Positions 1 to 9,464 of a stretch of DNA of 64,000 nucleotides are shown here, piece by piece. Position 1 is the stretch's first letter; every line of letters begins with the position of its first letter. Source of the stretch: Luidia sarsii. Taxonomy: Eukaryota > Echinodermata > Asteroidea > Paxillosida > Luidiidae. The notes beneath the pieces were generated by a model. The model did no database searches. It saw only the letters and a list, made by a program, of their open reading frames with translations, and was not told the origin of the DNA. A program made the translations under genes and the position numbers. The stretch is from the NCBI GenBank assembly GCA_949987565.1, contig OX465121.1, positions 2,745,117 to 2,809,116 of the forward strand, written 5' to 3'.

Positions 1-1
1 T

Positions 2-2421
2 AGTGCACTCCTCTTATACCTCGATGACATCCTGGTGTTTTCCAAGACCTACGTGGAGCATCTGAAGAGGCTTGAGGTAGTATTCCAGCGGCTACGGCAA
101 CATGGTCTCAAAATCAAGGCAAGCAAATGCCATCTGCTGAAGAAGGAGTGCAACTATCTCGGTCATGTTGTGTCAGCAGAAGGAGTCGCAACTGATCCTT
201 CCAAAACCAAGGCCATACAGAGTTGGCCATGCCCAAAGAGCGAGAAGGAGCTCCGCTCATTCCTGGGGTTGGCTGGCTACTATCGCCGGTTTGTGAAGGG
301 GTTCAGCAAGGTTGCTGCACCCCTGCATGCACTTCTCTCTAAGGAAGGGTGCCAAAAGGGAAGGAAGTGGCGCCAACCCACTGCGCAGCAGCAGCAGACC
401 TCCCTGGAGAAGTGGAACGCCAAGTGCACTCAGGCCTTTGGGGAGCTGAAACGACGGCTAGTGTCACCACCAGTGCTGGGCTATCCAGACTTCACAAGAC
501 CACTCATTGTGGAGACAGATGCGTCCCTGGATGGCCTAGGTGCAGTCCTGTCCCAGGACCAAGAAAGTGGGCGAGTCGTCATTAGTTACGCCAGCCGGGG
601 TCTGAGGCCGCCAGAGAAAAATATGGAGAATTACAGCTCTATGAAACTGGAGCTGCTGGCACTCAAGTGGGCAGTGACGGAGAAATTTCGTGAATACCTC
701 CTGGGGGCAAAGTTCATGGTATTCACTGATAATAACCCACTGTCATACCTTAAGTCGGCCAAGCTGGGTGCGACCGAGATGCGGTGGGCAAGTCAGCTGG
801 CGCAATTTGACTTCCAGATAAAATATCGGTCTGGAAGGTCAAATTCCAATGCTGACGCACTCAGCCGGCAGAAAATTCATGCCGAAGAGACCCTGCAAGA
901 AGTCACCCATTCCACTGCGATGCATGACGTCCATCCCGTATCGCCAACTAATGGGGTGACTGTACGAGCCACCATAGCTGCCGAGGCCCCATCTGCTTCT
1001 CTGACCCTACCAGGGTACTCCCATGAAGATCTGGCGAAACTACAACAAGGTGACCCATTAATTTCACGGTTCTACAGATTGTGGAGACGAGGCGGAAAAC
1101 CAGGGAGTCGCCAGCTGAAACATGAGTCAAGTGCCCTGAGAGCTCTTATCAGGAGATGGGATAGATTCGAAGTTCATGGTGAAGTGCTGTATGTGCGGTC
1201 TCATGATCCAGTCGAAGGTGACTCTCTGCAGATGCTTCTCCCCACTAAGCTTCAAGCGATGGTGATGGAAGCTCTCCACAATCAGGCAGGCCATCAGGGA
1301 CGAGAGCGTACACTTGCGCTCATCCGGAAGAGGTGTTTCTGGCCGGGAATGGCGGCAGCAGTAGAGAAGTGGTGCAAAAGCTGCGAGAGATGCACGGTCT
1401 CCAAGGCACCAACCCTTGCGGTGAGGCCATCCATGGGAAGGCTAGTGGCTGAGCGCCCACTCGATATCTTGGCGATCGACTTCACTCTTCTTGAAAAAGC
1501 GACAGATGGCAGAGAAAACGTCCTAGTGATGACTGATGTGTTCAGCAAGTTTTCTCAGGCTGTTCCATGTCGGGATCAAAAGGCGTCGACTGTGGCCAAA
1601 GTACTGGTTCAGGAATGGATCCAGAAGTTTGGAGTTCCGCGTCGAATCCACAGTGACCAAGGGCGGAACTTCGAGTCCCAGCTCATCAAAGATCTGTGTG
1701 GTGTATACGGCTCCATGACCGTCTCCGCACACTGCCACCTGAACAGAAGAAGAGATGGCCCCTGCACATCCAGGAACTGGTGTTCCTCTGCAATTGCACG
1801 CCTCATTCGTCTACCAACTTGTCCCCCTTCTTTGTCTTCATGGGGCAGGAGCCAACTCTCCCTATTGATCTTCTTCTGGGCCCAAAAGATAATGTCGAGC
1901 GACCTCTGACCTGCGATGCCTGGGTGGAACAGCACCAGCAAAGGCTAAGAGCTGCTGCAGAGGCCTCCAGAAATAGACAACTGGAGAAGAGTGAGCAGAG
2001 GTGTAAGCGCAATGCAGAGAGGGTCAATGACAAGGGTATTTCCATCGGAACCCGAGTGCTGCTGAGAAACCGTGTTCCAGGAAGGAATAAGATCGGTGAC
2101 CACTGGCAGGCAACACCCTTCAAGGTGACGGCAAGACCCCATACCAATGTCTATGAAGTACAGCTAGCTGATGGCACCGGTCCCAAGAAACGGGTAACGA
2201 GGACGGAGCTACTGGACACTAGAGAGATGGTACCAGAGGAAATGCCCCCAGCTGCGCCATCAGAGCATCCTTATGTAGTGCCCCCAGCAGAGGGTCCCGA
2301 TAAGGGAGCTGGGATCACACCACATCACAATGGAGGCCCTAAGGAAACTGCGTCAGTCCCTGAGGAATCTCCAGTCAACGAAGATGGAGCAGTGAGGAGC
2401 CCCAGGCTTCTGACGAAGTAG
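2..2421 (+). pseudogene. Gypsy pol fragment: RT end, RNase H, broken integrase
   Basis: The first frame (2 to about 1700) shows the RT catalytic YLDD, the thumb region (FLGLAGYYRRFV), RNase H with its acidic residues in TDAS, MKLELLAL and FTDNN, and the integrase zinc-binding His-His-Cys-Cys region (H at about 1278 and 1290, CKSCERC at 1378-1398). Two of the three integrase catalytic acids are visible (AIDF, HSDQG). At about 1700 the sequence jumps to another frame, which continues with integrase C-terminal sequence (about 1700-2421). The stretch that should hold the third catalytic acid is missing, so a deletion has removed it and shifted the frame. The integrase is inferred to be inactive. 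Confidence 0.88.
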
Positions 2422-2963
2422 TGGAGCCCGAGGGCTCCACATCACCCAGTCTCCTTCAGCCAGTGAGGAGCCCCAGGCTTCGGACGAAGAAGTGGAGCCT
2501 GAGGGCTCCACATCACCCAGTCTCCTTCAGCCAGTGAGGAGCCCCAGGCTTCTGACGAAGTAGTGGAGCCCGAGGGCTCCACATCACCCCAGTCTCCTTC
2601 AGCCAGTGAGGAGCCCCAGACTTCTGACGAAGTAGTGGAGCCCGAGAGCTCCACATCGCCCCAGTCGCCTTCAGCCAGTGAGGAGCCCCAGACTTCTGAC
2701 GAAATAGTGGAGCCCGAGGGCTCCACATCGCCCCAGTCTCCTTCAGCCAGTGAGGAGCCCCAGGCTTCTGACGAAGTAGTGGAGCCCGAGAGCTCCACAT
2801 CGCCCCAGTCTCCTTCAGCCAGTGAGGAGCCCCAGACTTCTGACGAAATAGTGGAGCCCGAGGGCTCCACATCGCCCCAGTCTCCTTCAGCCAGTGAGGA
2901 GCCCCAGGCTTCTGACGAAGTAGTGGAGCCTGAGAGGCTCCCACTGTCCCAGTCTACGTCTGA
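2390..2963 (+). repeat. 72-bp tandem repeat in pol C-terminal extension
   Basis: About eight units start at 2390, 2461, 2532, 2604, 2676, 2748, 2820 and 2892. Later units are 72 bp and encode 24 residues of the type SASEEPQTSDEVVEPE plus a Ser/Pro stretch. The first two units are 71 bp because each lacks one C in a CCCC run, so each shifts the frame. The acidic Ser/Pro/Glu repeat is probably a disordered spacer. Confidence 0.9.
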
Positions 2964-3231
2964 CAGTGCTGAACCAGTTGTACCGAGACGATCCACTCGA
3001 GCGACAGCAGGTCAGCACTCCAATCGGCATCACCTGCCTGAGTTAGCCGTCCGTGTCACCAACTGCCGAACAGTGACAGATGAAGCGACGTCACAGTCCG
3101 ACTTTGCACAGCTCAGCCAAGCCCTTGCCAGCCTAGGAGAGAGGCTTGCTGAGAATCTTGGAGGGAGACTACTAGCCGGCTGGTCGGCGCTTCAACCACG
3201 TCGCTATGACGACCACATCAAAGAGCTGTAG
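2563..3231 (+). pseudogene. C-terminal pol extension of the Gypsy element
   Basis: This open stretch begins inside the tandem repeat and runs 222 codons to a stop. After the acidic repeats comes VVPRRSTRATAGQHSN, a basic motif often seen at the C-terminal end of Gypsy-type pol polyproteins, followed by a Leu-rich, probably helical end (LSQALASLGERLAENL). It lies in the same frame as the integrase C-terminal segment that stops at 2421, and is separated from it by three single-base losses. It is therefore read as the end of the same polyprotein rather than a separate gene. Confidence 0.7.
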
Positions 3232-3600
3232 TGAGTCTCACCACCGGTCCTTGGTATGACGTTAAACTGCAACCGGTGGCAAGACTTCAGTGCTGTTCAC
3301 AGTCCTGAAGCTTTGGGGAGTGTGGAGCCACCCCTTAGTTGCCATTGGTCCCAGGTCCACTCTGGCCCGGAGTAGTAGTACCTGCCAAGGGTCCCACCTA
3401 TGGGTTAAATAGAAGCCCCCAGTACCAGAGGGTGGATGTCGTCAAGACCACTGAGGGGATGTGCAGCAGGACACCATGGAGTGCGCCACCAAGGCCACGG
3501 AGGAGCTTCACATCGGAAGACATCGTCACCGACGTCAAGACGGAGTTCGACAAGAAGTCCATCCTCACCTGCTGGCACAACTAGATCGACTCTCTAATTG

Positions 3601-4220
3601 AGGAATTCGAGTTTCATTTTTGACATTGTCTTCAGAGCTTCTTTAATATGTAATTTGACTCACTGGATGTTTTTTGGTTTAATTTTCTCTTTTGATTGTT
3701 TTGTTTTTGTAAACTTCTACTTATTTGGTTGGTCTACAGATCATTTTGGCTGTCACATATAGTTTGGCAGAACCCAATGGAAGTAAATCATAACTATAAA
3801 AAAATATATACACGTGGAGCAGTTACGACCAAACATCCTATATCGCGCACAGCGCGCAAGATATATTACTCTGCGAAAAAGGTGAAGTCACTCGATCGGC
3901 GAACATTTATTTTTTAGTAAGCAACTGAGTATCTGTCGTCTGCTTTCGGTGCTTTCTGAAGGGGGAAAGTCACAAACAGTGACAAAGATGACATTGGATG
4001 CGATAAAAGAATGCGATAACTTTCAAGTGAAGTGACGTTACCACGAAATGGAGAGAACGCGTTCGACTTTGCTTACTAAAATGGCGGCGCCCAGTGCGTA
4101 CTTCATCTGGATACTTGTGATATCCATTGATCTACATTATGTAGATCAATGGTGTGATCTCGCAAGAGTAGGCCATATTGCACTCTGCGCGCTATAGGAA
4201 CTTCGGGTTACGATGACAGT
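3601..4220. other. No gene seen; GC-rich stretch with YY1-like words
   Basis: No coding signal. Two AANATGGCGGC-like words (4078-4088 and 4307-4317, the second just outside this stretch, inside the element at 4238-5210) resemble YY1 sites, and GTGACGTTA near 4034 resembles a CRE. Whether this was ever a promoter, or is part of the retrotransposon LTR, cannot be told. Confidence 0.3.
4124..4152. repeat. 29-nt near-perfect palindrome
   Basis: Two perfectly complementary 14-nt arms are separated by one base. It sits 85 bp left of the nested inverted-repeat elements described next. Confidence 0.85.
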
Positions 4221-4237
4221 ATGGAATGGACCTTTCC

Positions 4238-5210
4238 CATTGATCTCCATAATAAAGACTGGATAGGACACCGCGCATTGCTCGTGCACAAAATACGCGG
4301 TCGAACAATGGCGGCGCGCAACGCTTCAGGAGGGTAGAGTTGTGTATGTTGGTTAGAGCATGGAGGAAGGAAAATCTATTTTCCTTCCTCCATGGTTAGA
4401 GCATCTTGCTCTATGGTTAGAGTTCACTCGCTTGGCCGTGGATGAATTTGGTCTACCTTGTAGTCGGTAGGAACGAGTTATTAAGGTGCCGGAAATAAAT
4501 TTTATATCCGCATTTGAATCGGCCACGGCTACACATTGATTTGCTGGTGTTTATCTTAACTTTTCTGAGCAACTTTAGGAATAAAAAACAAAATACTGCT
4601 GGAGGAACATTTTTTCATTCATTCAATGCTTGCACAATTGCAAATTGACAAAAAGCAATGCAGATTAATTTCTTGTAATTTTTTTGCACATGGTTATAAG
4701 GCTAGTCACCAGTGATATCCAAATCATTCCTTTATTCAAGGGGTGGATTCAGCTTTTGGGTAACCCAAATAACAGCAGTTATAATGTTAATGATTATTTG
4801 ACCCCTGCTTGAACAACACAGGTCATAATTATGCCATTAATTTAAAATCTCAGTCATCAATAAGCAGTATGCAGTACTAAATGAGTCCATCTGGGCTAAC
4901 CAACAACTTACTTGTGCAAAGTTATTCCTTTCTTACGGCTCACTTTTCCGTCCCTCTCCGGCCAAATCACTGCTGCACACGCTTTGACCTTTGTTATTTT
5001 CGAATTTTCCTATTTTATTCGTGTATGTTTATGTTTTTTCAAAAGATGACTATTTGAAGGGGAAAAAATGCGTCCACTTCTTTGAGATGTCCATTCAAAT
5101 GTGTGCTCGCATCAAAACGACACGTTCGTTTCTTACCCTCTTGACAAAACGCACACGCGGACGCACATTTGACGCAGTGTCCTATCCAGTCTTTATTATG
5201 GAGATCAATG
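4238..5210. mobile_element. 973-bp element with perfect 34-bp terminal inverted repeats
   Basis: Positions 4238-4271 and 5177-5210 are exact reverse complements (34 of 34). Both sides are flanked by the same 8 bp, ACCTTTCC (4230-4237 and 5211-5218), which is read as a target-site duplication. An 8-bp duplication fits hAT, P or Merlin-type transposition. No transposase is visible inside, so it is non-autonomous. It is inserted into the terminal repeat of the foldback element at 4221-5479. Confidence 0.85.
4361..4393. repeat. 33-bp palindrome flanked by 10-bp direct repeats
   Basis: A short palindrome (TGGAGGAAGGAAAAT and its inverse around a small loop) is flanked by GGTTAGAGCA at 4351-4360 and 4394-4403. 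It looks like a tiny insertion with a target duplication. Similar CATGGAGGAAGGAAA words occur near 9319 and, less well, 9822. Confidence 0.6.
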
Positions 5211-5486
5211 ACCTTTCCCATGAAATATGCAAATTAGACCTAGCGCATGCGCTTATCTAAATTGGTGGGCAAGCGGGCTGCCAACCAATCATAGTTTTTC
5301 ACGGGCGTGCGCGTGTTCCTTCTCACTAAGAGTTTGGCGTGCGGTTATTGGCTATTAAGCGTCTCCTGCGCGCGTATTTCGAATTTTGCACGCAACGCGC
5401 ACTCGTTTGCCCACCAATTTAGTAAAGCGCATGCGCCAGCTCTTATTTGCATATTTCATGGGAAAGGTCCATTCCATATCTACTGT

Positions 5487-5790
5487 CGTCCGTCGTGCGT
5501 CGTCTGTCGTTCGTCGTCCGTCGTGCGTCGTCCGTCGTGCGTCGTCCGTCGTGCGTCGTCCGTCGTGCGTCGTCCGTCGTGCGACGTCCGCCGTGCGTAC
5601 GGTCCACCGTGCGTCGCATCGTCCGCCGGTCGTGCGTCGTGCGTCGTGCGTCGTGCGTCGTGCGTCATCCGTCGTCCGTCGTCCGTCGTGCCTCGTCCGT
5701 CGTGCCTCGTCCGTCGTGCCTCGTCCGTCATCCGTCGCGCGTCGTGCGTCATCCGAGTGCGTCGTCCGTCGCCCGTTGCCTCCTGCTTTC
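5487..5790. repeat. GC-rich CGTCC/CGTGCGT minisatellite
   Basis: About 300 bp made almost entirely of GTCGTCCGTCGTGC-type units with variants. Inverse-orientation copies of the same word (ACGCACGACGCACGAC) follow at 5891-5912, next to a short palindrome around 5840-5880. Long Arg/Ser/Val-rich or Asp/Arg/Thr-rich open frames here come from the repeat and are not called as genes. Confidence 0.85.
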
Positions 5791-5985
5791 GTTGTGTTCC
5801 ATTTCTGCCATTTGCCAGTTCCACATGTCATTTTTCCATTGCCCGTCGCCCGAAAAAAAACCCGAAAAATTACGGGCGACGGACAACCGTACGGGCGACG
5901 CACGACGCACGACATTTAATTCTTCGGCGCGCATTGTGTTCAGCACATCACAAACATCATGTTGCTGTAAGTAGGCCCTATAATA

Positions 5986-6048
5986 TTTTTCAGATTCCCT
6001 TAAACTATAGCCTATATTATAGGCTATAGTTTAAGGGAATCTGAAAAA
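5986..6048. repeat. 63-nt perfect palindrome
   Basis: Two 31-nt arms are exact reverse complements around one central base. In RNA this would form a perfect 31-bp hairpin. Confidence 0.9.
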
Positions 6049-6583
6049 TAATATTTATTATTTATAATATATTTATATTCAGATAAGCAGTACAACTTCC
6101 AATCAGTACTGCACGCCTTGGAACTTCTGTTAACCGACTGATAACACTTTTTGATCGTTTATTTTGCCAGTTTGCATCCCACGGACTATGCACATTATAT
6201 TATTATCGTAAGACAAGCCGGTAGTGTTCAACCGTGGGTTCAATACTGTTCGTGGCTCCATTTGAATATGGAAGTCGAGGTAGGCCTAGGCCTATATGCG
6301 TCACAACGGGAAAATGTACAAAAAGGGACCCACGTTTTTCTACGGGAATCAGTGCAAACTATAACGTGCAAACGGTCAGGAATTGATCAAACAATAAGTG
6401 AAAGATTAGGCTTACTTAGGCCTACAATTGTGCAATTACAGTAAATTTTGTCAGGAAAATGAAGACAATTGTATCCAATTGACCACATGAGTGTTTTGTG
6501 CACTGGTCGAAAATCACTACGCCGACTGAGGTAGGCTATTAATATCATATTTTTAAAATTTACATAGGCCTAAAGCTAGCTTA

Positions 6584-6746
6584 ATTGACGTTTCGATCCT
6601 AGCGGGACCTTTCTCAAAGAGAAAGGTCCTTTGAGAAAGGTCCTGCTAGGATCGAAACGTCAGGCCCACTAAATTTTTAGATTTGCATTTTGGTAATTTT
6701 CGTCAGTAATTAGCAATTTGCAACATATTTGTATATCACTTTAGGC
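6584..6746. repeat. Palindromic dispersed repeat, copy 1
   Basis: Copy of the family described at 42335-42512: inverted halves carry GACGTTTCGATCCTAGC and its complement, followed by the AT-rich flank with GTCAGTAA and a run ending TTTGTATATCAC. Confidence 0.85.
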
Positions 6747-7081
6747 CTACAGCTTACATTTATTTCTTAAATGGATAGCACAAGATTGGTCGAGGTCAAA
6801 GAATAGCATCCATACGTTGTCTGATCAAATTGCATGAAATAGCACACCTGTGAAAATGTCAGCTCAATCCGCCAACCGAGTCTCGATCATCGAGAAAATA
6901 GTGAAATTCCGCTTAATTTGTTTCACGAATATGCATTCAACGAATTGTTCCGAAAAATCGTTTAGATCTAGGGGGTGAGACTTAAACTATTTCTTTACTC
7001 ATTTCTCAAAAAAATACAGCATTTTTGGGAAAGCAATTAATCAATCTATATAGAAGCCAACACAGACCGATAGTTCGGTCA

Positions 7082-7808
7082 ATAGACCGTGTAAGTTGGC
7101 CTCGAGAATGTACGTGTTACCGCGAGATTCCTGACTTCCGGGCTCCTCGGATAGGAGGTAAAGCGTGGAGCGTCGAACGTTTTTGTTAATATATTTTGTA
7201 TCGCGCCGATTGAAGCAGTTTAAATTATTAGAATTGTCTTATAGGAATAAAATATTAAAATACAATGTGTAAAGTACGTGATTTTGCACGTTTTCGTTTT
7301 GATTTTGTATCATTTTGTTTACATGTACGGTATCCACATGTACTGTACAGGACAAGGCGGTTTTCTGGCCCGAATGCGAACCACACCAACTTGGGCGCGA
7401 TACAAGCAGCACGTATTATAATCACGGACGTGTATACACGTCCGTGATTATAATTATGTACGTCCATGGATCCCCGTGTCGTAATTGCTCACGGCGCGTA
7501 CCGCAGTCGGGCCGTATTCGCAATACTGTACTTACAACCGGAAGATGAAGGTCGGGTTCTAGTTATTTGTTTTCTCTGCCGTATTCTAATTTTTTGTATT
7601 TTTTTTTTGCTCATTCTTATATTTCTAATATACTTAATCCATAAATCTGGGTTTTTAGTTGGAAAGAGACTTTCTTTATTATGTAATAATGCATTAAAAC
7701 TTGGGTACGCGTTAATCTCCTGTGGCAGGCGGCGCGGAGGTGCCCGGAAGTGTATGGTGCCCGGAAGTTTACGGTGACCTTTTTCACCACGAGATTTACA
7801 CGGTCTAT
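7082..7808. repeat. Possible 727-bp element with 13-bp inverted ends
   Basis: ATAGACCGTGTAA at 7082-7094 is the exact inverse of 7796-7808. A 40-nt perfect palindrome lies near the centre (7415-7454). No transposase and no obvious target duplication were found, so the boundaries are tentative. Confidence 0.45.
7415..7454. repeat. 40-nt perfect palindrome with no spacer
   Basis: Twenty bases are followed directly by their exact reverse complement, centred on GTGTA/TACAC. It could extrude as a cruciform. Confidence 0.9.
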
Positions 7809-9378
7809 TCTTCACATTTTGCGAAGAATGTGTGGAGGGTATTGGGGTGCTTCACCGTGTGGTGGTTGTTCGACCCTGGCAAATATGACCTTTGGAATGT
7901 TTTTGGTTAGGGTAAATTAGTGGAAAAGAATATGAACGCATTAACAATACGAATGTTGACAATACTATGGTTTAAAGTAAGTATTACCGTAGTATAAAAT
8001 TATAGGCCTAATACTGTCCACAAGGTTGCAGGAACTTCCGCCTCGAAGAGAGTTTTGCACACAATTGTAGCTTTAAACTTCTTTTAAAATTTTGTTCCGT
8101 TAGTACTGAATGGATGGAGTTTTAATTTCTACCCACCCACGATGACACCATTGGCAGTGAATTCAATGCTTTAGGCCTAAGCCTAACTAAGTCGAAGGTT
8201 ACACGGCGCCAACTATTTTATGTCGGATGCGAGGATCAGCTGATCGAGAGATGTGAGCCGAAAGGCGTCAGCAAATCGGTCATAAACAGTGGGGAAAATT
8301 CATCAAAGGCTAACTTAGCCCAAAAATTAAAGGATTTTAAGAAAGTGAAGTTCAAGCTACAATTTCCAGTACCATCGCTATGGTCAAAGGACTGAAGCTG
8401 AATTAGTGTGCGGCACCTATTCTTTGAAGTTTTCTCTGCCAGATTTTGACACGCGCCCCCAAGAGTTGTATTTCAGCATCATCTCGCAACGGTTCAATAC
8501 TTTGCGATTTTAATTTATTATTGTCGCTATAATTACAAGTACTAATGCCAGGGTCGACACAAAATTTAGTGGTGTTAAACGATATGACTGACACATTTTT
8601 CTTGTTGGTCGCAATGGTATTGGTCTAGAAATTTACGCACGCAGAATGTAGTGCACTAGTGAGCTGATGCCAGTCTAGGTTTGCTTATTTAAATGACAAT
8701 AAGGCGGCCTGTTGAATTGAAATGCAGCCATCATGATCCAGTGCGTAGGTACTGCGCTGACTGCTGGTAGTGGTATTGTACATCAGCAGTACGCGACAGA
8801 TCATAGGCTGTACTACTCTAGTGATACTTATTATAGTTATACAGTGATAGAGAGTAGTACTACATCGTAATTCGTATGCACTTCGTTAACACTGAAACCA
8901 AGTCTGTCATTCGGGAAAACTAAAGCCACAATTATTTGAATAAACACGGCAGCTAGTATCACTATAGCCTTTGTATAGGCTAGTACTAGTAAGTAGTACT
9001 TTACTGTACTGCAGTATAGTAATATTTAATCATTATGATGATATCTTGAAAAAATGAGTGGGTGTGTCGTGACAGTTGTCCTGCGACTGCTAGTGCGACT
9101 TATCTGAAAAGTGAAAATATTTGAGGCAGATGTCGTGTAAATAGCCGGAAGAGCAGGTAAGTGCATGAGCGTGTGATCGGGGGTTTGGTTTCAACATGGG
9201 ATAGCAATTATTGTTATAACTATAATTTCATTGTACAATGTATAATTATAGTTTTGAATTTTGTGATCGTGCTTTTTAATAATTAGTAATTCTAATTTAT
9301 CGTAACTGTACCAAACTACCATGGAGGAAGGAAACTGACTTCACTGGCTTCAGTACCTGCGCTCCAGACTTGTTAGTG
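7809..9378. other. No gene identified; possible leader exon
   Basis: No coding region recognised. A strong splice-donor-like GAGCAG/GTAAGT stands at 9156/9157, preceded by a CCGGAAG (ETS-like) word. It could be the end of a non-coding first exon of the downstream myosin gene. This rests only on the donor consensus and position. Confidence 0.25.
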
Positions 9379-9464
9379 TTAGTCCGAGCATGGTCCAAGT
9401 AACTTGGACCCTTACGATTTCTTTTAAAAAGGGCGATTGTAAGGGTTGCAAGTTACTCGGACTA
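9379..9464. repeat. Short foldback MITE, TTAGTCCGAG family, copy 1
   Basis: Ends begin TTAGTCCGAG and close with CTCGGACTA. Inner arms include ACCCTTAC and GTAAGGGT. A second, longer copy lies at 63313-63438. Confidence 0.7.

Larger units (their letters stand above)
1..3600 (+). mobile_element. Ty3/Gypsy LTR retrotransposon, 5'-truncated by the window edge
   Basis: The window opens inside the reverse transcriptase palm (YLDD at 17-28) and continues through RNase H, integrase and a long C-terminal pol extension to a stop at 3229-3231. The order RT, RNase H, integrase is that of Ty3/Gypsy elements. A purine-rich stretch followed by TG at 3453-3461 could be the polypurine tract and start of a 3' LTR, but the other LTR lies outside the window, so the right boundary near 3600 is a guess. 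The reading frame is broken, so this copy is probably not autonomous. Confidence 0.85.
4221..5479. mobile_element. Foldback element interrupted by a second transposon
   Basis: The left end (4221-4237) is the inverse of the right end (about 5462-5479). After the inserted element at 4238-5210 the sequence resumes at 5211. Arms around 5211-5272 and 5407-5470 are imperfect inverted copies about 64 bp long, containing ATTTGCATA-type and GCGCATGCGC words. With the insertion removed the element would be roughly 290 bp and largely self-complementary. No coding capacity is seen. Confidence 0.75.

Noticed and set aside
3339..3584. 81-codon frame after the Gypsy pol stop, ending SILTCWHN
   Set aside because: No recognisable domain; it may overlap the putative LTR. 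Kept out for lack of support.
5307..6029. Arg/Ser/Val-rich and Arg/Thr-rich frames
   Set aside because: All derive from the CGTC minisatellite and differ only by frame.
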